DNA from: a virus
Strand: one strand, 5' to 3'
Virus record (IMG/VR): IMGVR_UViG_3300044729_003149
Location: 1 to 54,646 of that record
Length of the DNA stretch: 54,646 bases
Shown here: positions 24,307-33,010 of the stretch, piece after piece
Layout of the letters: every line of letters starts with the position of its first letter
How positions within the stretch are numbered: position 1 is the first letter of the stretch
Program-made: the position numbers and the translations under genes
The notes under the pieces: model-generated
Told to the model about the DNA's origin: nothing
Seen by the model: the letters and a program-made list of their open reading frames with translations, nothing else
Databases searched by the model: none

Positions 24307-25028
24307 TACTTGGTTTGCGCAGGCAAAATATAGTTGTAAACAGCCAGGCCCGAATCCACAGTGATTTGAGTACCACCATCATCGCTGATTCTCACAGTTT
24401 TGTCTCCGGTGAGATCCATGATAGCCGCAAATCTCTTGGCTGGCCATGACCACGAACGTTTTAATTGTCCGGTCACACCAGGGTGAAACACAAAGTTGCC
24501 GGCATGAGTGCTGTGATCACCAAAGAAAAATTTCAAATCACCATTTTCAGTGCGAGCTTGAAAGTTTGGTTCCTCACTGTTGGCAGCCATCTGCCACTTC
24601 AGTCTTTGAATGGCAGCATTGGTAGGCTGAAATTCAACATGCCAGTTCAAACCAAGAAATTTACCAGTCTTGAGTTTTTCGTTGATCACACCTTCACTCA
24701 TGAATCTGTAGCTATTTTTGAAGTCGCCAGCTGCGTTTTCAAAAGCAATACCGTCGGGTTCTCCTGTGCTGCGTTTGGTAATGGATATCTTGGCACCTTC
24801 ACCGTACTCCTGCAATGACAGCAAAGTTTTGAGTTTGGCTAGATTGGGCATACCAAACGTGCCAATAAACTCAGGCAGCGGATTGTGAAACTGTGCGTCC
24901 ATGACCACACTTTGATCTTCAGGCATGCCCTTGATCACAGTGCTTTCATCTGTGCCAATGATTTTGATAATGTCAATAAAACCAAGATCATAAGTGTGTT
25001 CAACCAAATCTTTTAGATAGTCTTTCAT
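24306..25028 (-). CDS. 45: Sliding clamp, T4 gp45-type
   Basis: The protein is 240 residues. The start at 25028 is fixed by AAGGAGAA six bases upstream; the frame is open 12 codons further. DLGFIDIIKIIGTDESTVIK, the LPEFIGTFGMPNLAKLKTLL block near residue 62 and the C-terminal VDSGLAVYNYILPA match the T4 clamp, a trimeric ring tethering gp43 and, in T4, the late transcription machinery. It lies two genes after the polymerase. Confidence 0.85.
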   Translation of the reverse strand: MKDYLKDLVEHTYDLGFIDIIKIIGTDESTVIKGMPEDQSVVMDAQFHNPLPEFIGTFGMPNLAKLKTLLSLQEYGEGAKISITKRSTGEPDGIAFENAAGDFKNSYRFMSEGVINEKLKTGKFLGLNWHVEFQPTNAAIQRLKWQMAANSEEPNFQARTENGDLKFFFGDHSTHAGNFVFHPGVTGQLKRSWSWPAKRFAAIMDLTGDKTVRISDDGGTQITVDSGLAVYNYILPAQTK

Positions 25029-25046
25029 AAAATTCTCCTTGTGTGT

Positions 25047-25075
25047 AGTATATAGATCTTGCAATCACAATGCAA
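25047..25075 (-). promoter_or_regulatory. Weak candidate sigma-70 promoter for the clamp gene
   Basis: The minus strand reads TTGCAT, a 17-base spacer, then TATACT. The -10 matches five of six, the -35 only three. It fills the 36-base gap before the clamp gene, together with a strong AAGGAGAA. Confidence 0.3.
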
Positions 25076-26006
25076 CAACTCTGGCCTGAGTCTGTGCACC
25101 ACGTATGCTGTTGAGTTGTCCGGGTCGGCGTAGCTCGCACCAGGTCATGTCTCCGCCCTGGTGATTTACCGAAACAACTTCATATCCCGCTTGCAGCACC
25201 ATGGACTCAAGCAATCGCCAGGGTTGATAACACATGAATGTGCGCTCGTTTAAGCGCATGTTATGAGCAATGTCGCAGTCATTGAAGGTCATGATAAAAA
25301 CGCCACCGGGACGAAGTTTGTGCCAAATTTCTTGTAGGTAACGTTCCAGCACTGGCAAAGGTTTGTAGTTGAAAAAATTATAGGCCAAAACATAACCAAA
25401 TTGATTGTTGGGCAGCTTGTCCAAAGCACCGGTGACTCCAGGATCGTCTATCAAATATTTTCGCAAACGACGTTGGTATAGCTCGTTAAACTGTGAAACA
25501 AAGGGTGTCAACAGATGTTCATAGTGGTCTACCACATACAGTGGATCTAGAGCCACTGTGCTCTGCATCCATTCGTCGCATGTGGGACGAAACACCATAC
25601 CGGGAAAACGCCAGTCAGATAGAGTCCGAGTTCTAATGTCAAGACTGTGGTGACATTCAGCAGTTATTTGTACACCAATGTTGAGTTTTAGATGCAGTAG
25701 GTCGTCAAGGCTGGTCTCTTTGGGATATCTGGCCATGTCAGTGTCAATACATCGTTGATCGTTGGCAGCAATGACCTTGACAAGATTTTGGCGCAGTGTG
25801 ATCAAGATTTGTTCAAACTCATGCAAATTTGTTTTGATTTCCTGATGCTTGGCCTGCAGTTGTTCGGCCAGATCCTGTGATTTCACAGCACTGTTGGTCA
25901 CTGAGTATACCACTGCTGCCAAGTCTCTGGCAGTTTGGCCGGATTGTTCTGCAATGTTGATTTTTTGCAATTCATTGCAGAAAGCCACTATTTCGGACAG
26001 TGTCAT
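25065..26006 (-). CDS. SAM-dependent methyltransferase-like protein with coiled-coil N-terminus
   Basis: The protein is 313 residues. Residues about 35-85 form a predicted coiled coil (LAEQLQAKHQEIKTNLHEFE). The C-terminal half has GYVLAYNFFNYKPL, LRPGGVFIMTFNDCD and a GYEVVSVNHQGGD strand, the post-motif region of class I methyltransferases. The Gly-rich motif I is not clean. It overlaps the polymerase gene by ATGA; a DNA, nucleotide or protein substrate is possible. Confidence 0.6.
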   Translation of the reverse strand: MTLSEIVAFCNELQKINIAEQSGQTARDLAAVVYSVTNSAVKSQDLAEQLQAKHQEIKTNLHEFEQILITLRQNLVKVIAANDQRCIDTDMARYPKETSLDDLLHLKLNIGVQITAECHHSLDIRTRTLSDWRFPGMVFRPTCDEWMQSTVALDPLYVVDHYEHLLTPFVSQFNELYQRRLRKYLIDDPGVTGALDKLPNNQFGYVLAYNFFNYKPLPVLERYLQEIWHKLRPGGVFIMTFNDCDIAHNMRLNERTFMCYQPWRLLESMVLQAGYEVVSVNHQGGDMTWCELRRPGQLNSIRGAQTQARVVAL

Positions 26007-28663
26007 GAGAAGTCAAACAACGATGTAAATGTATTTTTTGTGTTGGTGGCTGAATTTAGATCCCAGTCCAACACACCCAAGAGGTTGTCAATCTTTTGAT
26101 CAACCACAGTGTTTTCCATTTCCTGATCATCAAACGGCAGTTCTCTAAACCAAGCGGGCAAGTGTAGTTCATCTGTGGGATAGGCAATGGACGTCCAGTT
26201 CAAGGGATTGGGTTTGAGTTTGCACACAATCACCTTCATGCCATCCACGATCTGCATGCTGTAGTTGTCACTGTTCATGCGTCTCAGAGTGTTCCAGTTC
26301 AAGGCAGCACGTACATGTCCAGGCATGTTGGCCTTGCCTTCGCGTTCCTCTTTCTTGGCATAGGCAGTGAGATTGTTCACACGCTTGGGAGAGCCTTTTT
26401 CCCAGCCCGGACGTTCAGTGAATTCATACTTGAATGCCTTGATTGTTTCCACAATGGCATCGCGTGGCTCACCATGCAACACACTCATCAGCACATCCAT
26501 CAAGAAATCTTGAATCACACGCGGTGTGTCACTGCGTTTGAGATCCAGGCCAGTGGCCTTGACTTTGCCGTGTGCACCAGACACATCCTTGCGTGTACCT
26601 TCCTGATCAATGATGTTGACTGCATAGCGTTTTTTGGTTATGAACAGTCCGCGGTCAGCCACAACCTCACGACCGGCCTTGATCAGGCTGCCCATGTCTC
26701 TTGGGCAGTGAAACGCCTGTTCCATGAATGCTGGAAATGAATCGTTGACTTGTTCAGCCAAGTCGTCATAGAGCTGAATACAAAACTCTTTGCTCCAGGC
26801 CATGCGACCTTCTTCAACTTCTTTCTTCAGCACTGGCCAAGCTGAAAAGTAACAGCTATCTGTGTCGCCATAGATCACTGTGTCGCCCATGTGATCATAC
26901 ACGCCGGTGAGACATTCATTGATATGTGCATCCATGTGCTTGGCAATGGCGCGACCTGTCAGCGTGGTCGATTGTCCAATGCGTTTGTCAAAGAATCTAC
27001 AGCCTGGATTGAGAATGGCACCATACAAACTGTTCAAGTTAATCTTTTTCACCAACTGACGCTTGTCCCAGAATGCTTCTTGTTTTTTGTCCTTGGCTTC
27101 ACGCTTTTTGGCCTGCATTTCCTTGCGTTCAGCATACCAACGTTCCAACAAGCCCGGTATCACACCTTTTTTCTCATAGGTAAAGATTGTGCCATTGGCA
27201 CTGAGCATCCAGGGCTGATTACTGTCAAACATGATCCGCCAGACCTCAGCAGCACTGTGAACAGTTTCTGTGCCGTCTTGCCAATCAATGGTGATTTCAG
27301 TGCCACGTTCTTGATTTATCACAGCGGTATATTCAAGACTGCCAAACAGGCCTTCCCAGGCCGCAGCAAAACTCATGCCGCTGGCCATGCGCTCCTTGAT
27401 ATAACGACTGGTCATGTGTGGACGCAGTTGTCCCACAATGGTTTCTGGACCCATGTTCAAGGCACGAATCGCACTGGGATACAGACTGTTGATGTCAACA
27501 CTGCCGATCCACTCGTGTATGCCTTTCTTGGGATAGGCCACGTAGGCACCAGCAGCCTGTGTGTCATCGTCGGTGAGACGTTGTTTGCGATTGGGCACTA
27601 CCATGCCACGTTCGTGTGCTTCGTTGATAATGGCCTGTTCAGTCACAGCCACAGCACCCATGGTGGTCTGTAACAGCACAGTGTTGGCATGTGCCAGTTC
27701 ATTGGCCAGATCAAGAAATCTCAGTTTCTTGTCCATCTGTGCAATACCATTGACGTCTTGTCGGTTGTACTCTATGAACTTTTTGAAGTCATTGTTGTAG
27801 AGTTGATCCAGGGTGCCTTCGTACTTGGTCTTGCCTTCCAGACCTTCGTATTCTAGAATGGCATCAAGACTGTAGCTGTGACGTTCTTCATAGGTGTACT
27901 TGCGATACAGTTGCATGTAATCCATGTGTACCCGACCCACTAGGTCATAGGTCTGATGTTCAGCTCCGAATCTTTCAAATGTACGCTGTTTGGGAAACTG
28001 TCCCCAGAGACAAAACTTGCGAGTGTCGTCGCGACTCAACACACGAGTCACTCGGTTCACAGTGTAGGGAATATCATAGCCCTCGGAGTTCCAGCCTGTG
28101 AGTACATCAGCATCGTCAATGAGATCAAGGAACGCCTTGAGCATTTCCGCCTCACTGTCAAAAATCATGGTGTTGTCAAATTGGTTGGCAATTTCCTGTG
28201 CTGTGGCCTGACTCATGTGACGCGGTGGCACTGCAAAGGTCACCAGTTGATCCAGCCAGTCTAGATACACAGATATGGCTGTGATGGGATTGAACGGATC
28301 TTCCACGGGCGAGAATCCGCGTTCCTGATCAAACGCAACCTCGATGTCAAAAATTGCTGTCTGTAGTTCCGGGGCGTCTAGATCTTTGTAGTTTTCTTCT
28401 AGACAACGGAAAATAGGATTGAAGTCGCTTTCATACAGTTGTTTGCTGCTGTGCATGCGAACTTCTTTGCGAAATTCTTTGTTGTTGCGTGTGCTGAACC
28501 TTGACACTGGAGTGCCATAGATGCTGCGAAACTTGCCTCGAGGATCGTCGTAATAAAAAACATAGTTGGCCGGATATTCCTGATATCTACGTTGGCCTTT
28601 GATACGTTCTACAACATGAATGCGATCGTGATCACGATCAAAAAGTGCGTCTACGTAACTCAT
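26003..28663 (-). CDS. 43: Family B DNA polymerase, T4 gp43-type
   Basis: The protein is 886 residues, close to T4 gp43 (898). Exonuclease motifs: AIFDIEVAFDQERG near residue 103 and GWNSEGYDIPYTVNR near residue 205. Polymerase motif A is DINSLYPSAIRALNMGPET near 388, motif B VKKINLNSLYGAILNPG near 538, and motif C IYGDTDSCYF near 599. No intein or break is seen. GGAG precedes the ATG. It leads the operon that also holds the clamp and the DpdA genes. Confidence 0.93.
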   Translation of the reverse strand: MSYVDALFDRDHDRIHVVERIKGQRRYQEYPANYVFYYDDPRGKFRSIYGTPVSRFSTRNNKEFRKEVRMHSSKQLYESDFNPIFRCLEENYKDLDAPELQTAIFDIEVAFDQERGFSPVEDPFNPITAISVYLDWLDQLVTFAVPPRHMSQATAQEIANQFDNTMIFDSEAEMLKAFLDLIDDADVLTGWNSEGYDIPYTVNRVTRVLSRDDTRKFCLWGQFPKQRTFERFGAEHQTYDLVGRVHMDYMQLYRKYTYEERHSYSLDAILEYEGLEGKTKYEGTLDQLYNNDFKKFIEYNRQDVNGIAQMDKKLRFLDLANELAHANTVLLQTTMGAVAVTEQAIINEAHERGMVVPNRKQRLTDDDTQAAGAYVAYPKKGIHEWIGSVDINSLYPSAIRALNMGPETIVGQLRPHMTSRYIKERMASGMSFAAAWEGLFGSLEYTAVINQERGTEITIDWQDGTETVHSAAEVWRIMFDSNQPWMLSANGTIFTYEKKGVIPGLLERWYAERKEMQAKKREAKDKKQEAFWDKRQLVKKINLNSLYGAILNPGCRFFDKRIGQSTTLTGRAIAKHMDAHINECLTGVYDHMGDTVIYGDTDSCYFSAWPVLKKEVEEGRMAWSKEFCIQLYDDLAEQVNDSFPAFMEQAFHCPRDMGSLIKAGREVVADRGLFITKKRYAVNIIDQEGTRKDVSGAHGKVKATGLDLKRSDTPRVIQDFLMDVLMSVLHGEPRDAIVETIKAFKYEFTERPGWEKGSPKRVNNLTAYAKKEEREGKANMPGHVRAALNWNTLRRMNSDNYSMQIVDGMKVIVCKLKPNPLNWTSIAYPTDELHLPAWFRELPFDDQEMENTVVDQKIDNLLGVLDWDLNSATNTKNTFTSLFDFS

Positions 28664-28699
28664 TATTCTCCACTAGTGGCTGGTCGTGCCATGTATATG

Positions 28700-29248
28700 T
28701 CATTTAATTATTGATACTGCTGTACGCGGATTGCGAATACAGTCACAGACCACAGCCGCAGCCTTTTCTATGGTCATGACACCCCGATGTTGGTTGAAAC
28801 GACTGGGGAACGAGCCCAATTCTACTGTGCTCACTGTTACAGGGTGATTGTCATCCACAATTTTTCTATTGAAGTGACGTCCAAACTGTGACAGTGCTTC
28901 TTTGCTAACATTGTAACACAATCGTTGAGTGGAAATACAGGGGTATGATACCCAATAGGTGCTGGTGCTGCTGATGTTGATAATTTGTCCTTGCTGCATC
29001 TTTTGGTAAAATCCCAAGGCAAGATATGCCGCACTCACAAAGTTTGTTGTGAATATCTCCCAAGCATCGTGATGTTCATTCACTGCCACGGTGTTGACAA
29101 CCACAGTGGGATCGTGATCTTGTACCACTCGATCACAGTCCGTTTGCTTAGAAAAATCATAGGTGGGGCGGCCAACAATGATGGCGGGCTCGCTCAGCTG
29201 TTGTTGTATGGCATGAGCTAGATCACTTGTGCCCAGTAACAATATCAT
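28700..29248 (-). CDS. Short-chain dehydrogenase/reductase (SDR) family
   Basis: The protein is 182 residues, small for the family. MILLLGTSDLAHAIQQQL is the dinucleotide-binding start, VVVNTVAVN the NxAG-like block, INISSTSTYW the catalytic Ser, and LCYNVSKEALSQFGRHF the YxxxK. The substrate is unknown. It is adjacent, without a gap, to the amidinotransferase-like gene. Confidence 0.7.
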   Translation of the reverse strand: MILLLGTSDLAHAIQQQLSEPAIIVGRPTYDFSKQTDCDRVVQDHDPTVVVNTVAVNEHHDAWEIFTTNFVSAAYLALGFYQKMQQGQIINISSTSTYWVSYPCISTQRLCYNVSKEALSQFGRHFNRKIVDDNHPVTVSTVELGSFPSRFNQHRGVMTIEKAAAVVCDCIRNPRTAVSIIK

Positions 29249-30331
29249 TTAGTCAAAATATTTTTGTATAGTCTCATCACGATCAAGATCGTTTGTGACA
29301 CAGTGTATGCCAGCGTCCCAGAAGTATCTGTGTCTAAACGGTGACACATGCACTTCTACACCGTGACGAGCGCAGGCCTGCTCCACTGCATCACTGTGAC
29401 TACTGACCACGATGTTGTGTTGGTCTACCACCAAGATGTTGACATCAAACACAGTTTCTGCTGCATGCCCCACCCAGGAATCAAAGTAGTGTTCCACTGT
29501 GTAACGCAGCGTGGTATCCTGTTCAAATCCAGGCACATACCAACGGCCACGATTGAGCTTCATACAGTCTCTGAATTGCCTGGTGTTAGCAAAGTCACTT
29601 GGCTCAAGATAAACCACCTCCCAGTCCGGAAAGGTATCAGCATAGGTTGGCACATCTCGCAGACTCACAATCAGTCCAGGTGTCACAGCACAATATGTAG
29701 CATCGCCGTGACCCTGTGCGTCAACTATGCGATTGTTGGTGTTGGGAAACAGTTGGTTGACACTGTGTAGTAGTTCGGTTTGATCTTGATCTGGTGTCTG
29801 TGTTGCAAAGTATAGATCGTGTCCCAGTCTTGACACAAAACATCCACTCACAACATCAAGATCTGTGAAACACACAGCATTGCCTTGTTGTTCCACATGA
29901 TCAAAAATGTTGCGGTAACAAGAAAGTTTGGCCTGATGTTGAGCGAGATCTAGACCGTGCCAGGTAGGCCAATCCAGTGATTGGCGCTGAAAAGCACGTT
30001 GTGCATGGACCTGGTTGGGCTGTTGTGGAATCCACAGTTGGTCATGAATCATGACAAAATAATCACGTGGAGTCACTGGAGGCGGTGCCCAACGATCTCC
30101 AATTTTCATGTCATGAAGGTCGCAGGGCAGTGCGGGACGAATTACCTCAACACCAAACCTACACAGCAGTGCAATCAGCTGCTGAAAATCTTGCTCGGTT
30201 TCTTCGGCCAGTTGTTCAAACTTTTTTCTGGTGTCAGCATTGGTTATCCAGTGATAGAATTCAGGTGGGTAGGTCCTACCCACCACACACACTTTCAATG
30301 GATCCCAATGCTGATATACCGAATATGTCAA
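29249..30331 (-). CDS. Amidinotransferase-like protein (guanidino-modifying superfamily)
   Basis: The protein is 360 residues. WDPLKVCVVGRTYPPEF at the start, PPPVTPRDYFVMIHDQLWIP near residue 82, DAQGHGDATYCAVTPGLI (catalytic His region) near 205, and YFWDAGIHCVTNDLDRD (candidate catalytic Cys) near 340 match the glycine/inosamine amidinotransferase pattern. These enzymes move an amidino group onto amines. In a phage the acceptor could be an amino sugar or a modified base; neither is proven. Confidence 0.65.
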   Translation of the reverse strand: MTYSVYQHWDPLKVCVVGRTYPPEFYHWITNADTRKKFEQLAEETEQDFQQLIALLCRFGVEVIRPALPCDLHDMKIGDRWAPPPVTPRDYFVMIHDQLWIPQQPNQVHAQRAFQRQSLDWPTWHGLDLAQHQAKLSCYRNIFDHVEQQGNAVCFTDLDVVSGCFVSRLGHDLYFATQTPDQDQTELLHSVNQLFPNTNNRIVDAQGHGDATYCAVTPGLIVSLRDVPTYADTFPDWEVVYLEPSDFANTRQFRDCMKLNRGRWYVPGFEQDTTLRYTVEHYFDSWVGHAAETVFDVNILVVDQHNIVVSSHSDAVEQACARHGVEVHVSPFRHRYFWDAGIHCVTNDLDRDETIQKYFD

Positions 30332-30588
30332 AGAGTCTTGCCCACCGTTTCAAGAATGGTATTTAGATCTTCGTTGTCGGCGTTTTCTTCGCTGAGTCGC
30401 GACTTGTAGGCAATCTTGATTGCTCGTTTGAGAATGGCAGGTTTGATTTCAAGTTCTTCGGCCACGGCCTTGACAGTGTCAGAGAGTCCGCCCTGCAGGG
30501 TTTCCACTTCCATCATAACCTGCATGCCTTCATTGACGACTTGGGTAAGTTTGGCTTTTTGCTCACTGGTAAAGACTCGAGATGTCAT
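30328..30588 (-). CDS. dsbA: DsbA-like late-transcription DNA-binding protein
   Basis: The protein is 86 residues, similar in size to T4 DsbA (89), all-alpha, with an AEELEIKPAILKRAIKIAYK helix-turn-helix-like segment near residue 43. T4 DsbA binds double-stranded DNA near late promoters and modulates late transcription. The assignment rests on size, helical pattern and the ALYHK-like segment, so it is moderate. AGGAG and a good sigma-70 promoter lie upstream. Confidence 0.6.
   Translation of the reverse strand: MTSRVFTSEQKAKLTQVVNEGMQVMMEVETLQGGLSDTVKAVAEELEIKPAILKRAIKIAYKSRLSEENADNEDLNTILETVGKTL
30360..30366 (-). promoter_or_regulatory. Candidate late box within the end of dsbA
   Basis: The minus strand reads CTAAATA inside the dsbA coding end, 28 bases before the amidinotransferase-like start at 30331. 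It may be chance. Confidence 0.25.
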
Positions 30589-30614
30589 AGTTGTCTCCTA
30601 GTTAAAACACAGCA

Positions 30615-30643
30615 ACTATAACAGGTTATTGTTATAAAGTCAA
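30615..30643 (-). promoter_or_regulatory. Sigma-70 promoter for dsbA
   Basis: The minus strand reads TTGACT (30643-30638), a 17-base spacer, then TATAGT (30620-30615). Each hexamer matches five of six. A leader of about 20 bases carries AGGAG before the ATG at 30588. Confidence 0.6.
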
Positions 30644-31348
30644 TGCAATTTGGTCTATGATGGCTTGAGCAAAAATGGCGTGTTGCTCAACAGTGGGATG
30701 ATTCATGAAACGACCATTTTCCAATCTTTGTAGATTGTTAACACAGCTAATAGACTCAAACCAAGGACCAAAAAATTTATTGGTGTGCAATGTAAAGTCG
30801 TACAAGTTGGTCCAAAACACGGCCTGGCCGCCCTGTTGTTTGATCAGTGTGTTAAGAAACAGTATTTCCCAAATTGATGCAATCTCTACATCGCGCAGTT
30901 CGTCATCTAATTGGTAAATCACATAGTTTTTGCCCACCTCACCTAGGTCTGAATAAGGCTTACGCGAATGTGGATCTGCCAGTTGAATTCCCACATAGCC
31001 GCCAAGCTTGGTACCTCCACACACATTGGGAAATCTTGCTTGATCTTCTAATATGAAGTGCATAGGGTCCTGAAATCCGCGCTGCGTGTTGTCGTATATC
31101 AATAATCGCAGCGGTGATGTCACGCCTACCACCACCAATGGACGGCGCCCGGGGTTTTGATTGAACCATTCTAGCATGCGCCATTTGTAGTTAAAATTGG
31201 TGGCACTGCAGATGCCAAGGTTGGTTAGCGGCAAATCAAAATGCCTAGCAACCAATATAGGAAAGATATGCTGCTCACGATCATAGTCGGTGAGATCGGC
31301 CCCCCAGGTCCAACTGTCACCCACAGTTACTACTGAATCAAACGTCAT
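30632..31348 (-). CDS. SGNH/GDSL-like protein 6
   Basis: The protein is 238 residues. SVVTVGDSWTWGADLTDYD carries a true GDS block I, ICSATNFNYKWRML resembles block II, VVVGVTSPLR block III, and RFMNHPTVEQHAIFAQAI the His region. This is the copy closest to the classic GDSL signature. It lies next to dsbA and the head-protein cluster and not in a sugar cluster. Confidence 0.65.
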   Translation of the reverse strand: MTFDSVVTVGDSWTWGADLTDYDREQHIFPILVARHFDLPLTNLGICSATNFNYKWRMLEWFNQNPGRRPLVVVGVTSPLRLLIYDNTQRGFQDPMHFILEDQARFPNVCGGTKLGGYVGIQLADPHSRKPYSDLGEVGKNYVIYQLDDELRDVEIASIWEILFLNTLIKQQGGQAVFWTNLYDFTLHTNKFFGPWFESISCVNNLQRLENGRFMNHPTVEQHAIFAQAIIDQIALTL

Positions 31349-32106
31349 TTTTCTTCGATGTAATCTTGTGCAGGATCTTGTTGGGCGCGACGTTTTTGAA
31401 ACAGACGCACTGCCATGTCTGCATGGTCAATGTTGCGGAATCGATGCGGCAATTGGCGTTGACCATGATGTATGGTGAATCCCTGATCTTCGTCACCATG
31501 AATCTCTAACACAGCACCGTCTTCCATGGTCATGGTCTTGACCGGACTGTTAGCTGCTGTGAGATCTGCGGCAAGTTTGTCACCAATTTCATGACCAACT
31601 TCGCTGTCGGCCGGATGTGGAGGTGTTGCACCGTCTGGAGTGCTCAGTGTTGCACTGTAAGGACCAGTGGCTGTGTCTTGATCGGTCTCGCTGACTTTGG
31701 AATCACGCGGTGTGAAACTACGATCTTTTTGATCACGCGATTTCAAATCGCTATCCTTGGTGTCACGATCTTTGAGTTCGTCTTGATGCCGGTCTCTCAG
31801 GCTGTCAAGATAGTCCACAAAGTCGCGCTTGACTTTGCTCAGCATGTCCTCTTCGATGTCAGCCATGGTTTCTGCTAGACTGGCCCGGGGTTCACGACTT
31901 TCCCCACCCACCATGTAACCTGCAGCAGGGTGTTTGGGATCTTTTTTCTTGCTCAGCACCGTACTGATATCTTTGGGTTTGAACAGCGCCGGTAACTGTG
32001 GCACTGACTGTTGTTGTTTGTTGAGTCCGTGACTCACCGACACTGGTGTAATTTTGGCCTCCAGCACAGATAATTTTTGCAACAGTGATCTTATGTCGTT
32101 ACTCAT
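31345..32106 (-). CDS. Conserved phage protein, possible head-associated, unknown function
   Basis: The protein is 253 residues. N-terminal LLQKLSVLEAKITP then HGLNKQQQSVPQLPALFKPK near residue 25, HPAAGYMVGG, a helical MADIEEDMLSKVKRDFVDYL, and a highly charged low-complexity run of Asp/Lys/Arg/Ser (residues about 105-145). It ends with a small beta region. I recognise the first 60 residues as common in environmental phages; function unknown. It overlaps the Dps gene by ATGA. Confidence 0.55.
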   Translation of the reverse strand: MSNDIRSLLQKLSVLEAKITPVSVSHGLNKQQQSVPQLPALFKPKDISTVLSKKKDPKHPAAGYMVGGESREPRASLAETMADIEEDMLSKVKRDFVDYLDSLRDRHQDELKDRDTKDSDLKSRDQKDRSFTPRDSKVSETDQDTATGPYSATLSTPDGATPPHPADSEVGHEIGDKLAADLTAANSPVKTMTMEDGAVLEIHGDEDQGFTIHHGQRQLPHRFRNIDHADMAVRLFQKRRAQQDPAQDYIEEK

Positions 32107-32543
32107 GCTCGTTGTGTCTTAAGAAAACTGCGAATCTGCCACAGATATTTTCCGTGTGCGCTTTGACGTTCGGCCATGAAGTTTGCAATGTCTTCACGAC
32201 GTTCTTGCTGTGCGACTTCAAACACCTGCATCGTAAGTTCAATCATGCGTTCAGTATCAACTTTTAATTCTTCCAGCATGAGCTGTGCTCTGGGCACCTT
32301 GGTTTGACCGCTGATCTGTGTTAGCTCTTGAAAGCGTTCAAAACTGCCCGGTGCATAGTCGTCTAGGGTACGGATATATTCAGCCATTTGGTCAGTGGCA
32401 CCATAAGCATCTTGGTAAATTTTACTGAAGAACTTATGCAGTTGCGAAAAATCAGGTCCCTCCACATTCCAGTGGAACATGTGGGCCTTGAGATAGTAGG
32501 CAAAATTACTGGCCAAAAGCTGTTTCAACAAATCACTTAGCAC
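32103..32543 (-). CDS. Dps/ferritin-like DNA-protection protein
   Basis: The protein is 146 residues from a GTG at 32543, preferred because AAGGA lies eight bases upstream; an ATG at 32582 would add 13 residues. KAHMFHWNVEGPDFSQLHKF near residue 20 and DQMAEYIRTLDDYAPGSFE near residue 50 are the ferroxidase-type Dps blocks (His, Asp, Glu). Dps proteins store iron, detoxify peroxide and compact DNA. Whether it acts in the cell or is packaged is unknown; it adjoins genes with capsid-targeting leaders. Confidence 0.75.
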   Translation of the reverse strand: MLSDLLKQLLASNFAYYLKAHMFHWNVEGPDFSQLHKFFSKIYQDAYGATDQMAEYIRTLDDYAPGSFERFQELTQISGQTKVPRAQLMLEELKVDTERMIELTMQVFEVAQQERREDIANFMAERQSAHGKYLWQIRSFLKTQRA

Positions 32544-32709
32544 GTTTTTTCCTTGGTTTGGCAGCCATGACCGGCGCCGCATTTTTCATAGCATATTTAC
32601 CTGACAACAGATTTCCGCCCATTCTTGATATCGTGCCCATGGGCATGGTCACAGGCGCAATGGCTGCTGATGTGGTTGATACATTTTCCGTTATTTCATG
32701 CAGTCGCAT
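32533..32709 (-). CDS. Small basic protein with capsid-targeting-like leader
   Basis: The protein is 58 residues. The start at 32709 overlaps the upstream stop and gives the leader MRLHEITEN, like the T4 head-targeting peptide. The rest is Ala/Met/Pro-rich with a basic end KPRKKRAK, suited to DNA binding. Function unknown. It overlaps the Dps start. Confidence 0.5.
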   Translation of the reverse strand: MRLHEITENVSTTSAAIAPVTMPMGTISRMGGNLLSGKYAMKNAAPVMAAKPRKKRAK

Positions 32710-33010
32710 TGGCTTCTTCCGGTACGTAGATCTGTATGCTGCCATCATTGGCAATAATGGCCGAACCCGACACTATTTCTAGATCCTGCATATGAATTTT
32801 GCTGTGCTCAGGATCTACCATTTCCAAACGCACACGATAGCGTCCAGCTGGTGCGTTCAACACAATGTTTTCTTCCAGGTACACACCTTCCCAGACCCAA
32901 GTGCGCTCACAAAACAATTCGTCAGCAACATATACTCTGTAGCGTGGTGGCTGATTGAACCACTCACAAAATACTTTACATTTGGCCACTGCTCCAAAGG
33001 TCTGCATCAT
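32696..33010 (-). CDS. Conserved phage protein, possible virion component
   Basis: The protein is 104 residues and mostly beta: CKVFCEWFNQPPRYRVYVAD, ELFCERTWVWEGVYLEENIV, and AGRYRVRLEM. This is a pattern I associate with small structural or assembly proteins of environmental phages. No catalytic motif is visible. It couples to the next gene by ATGA. Confidence 0.55.
   Translation of the reverse strand: MMQTFGAVAKCKVFCEWFNQPPRYRVYVADELFCERTWVWEGVYLEENIVLNAPAGRYRVRLEMVDPEHSKIHMQDLEIVSGSAIIANDGSIQIYVPEEANATA

Noticed and set aside
24306-25064. TTG start at 25064 for the clamp
   Set aside because: The ATG at 25028 has an ideal AAGGAGAA and gives the normal clamp length.
26891-27673. 260-residue plus-strand frame opposite the DNA polymerase
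   Set aside because: It is antisense to a clear gp43 with intact motifs and has no ribosome site; a shadow of the codon bias.
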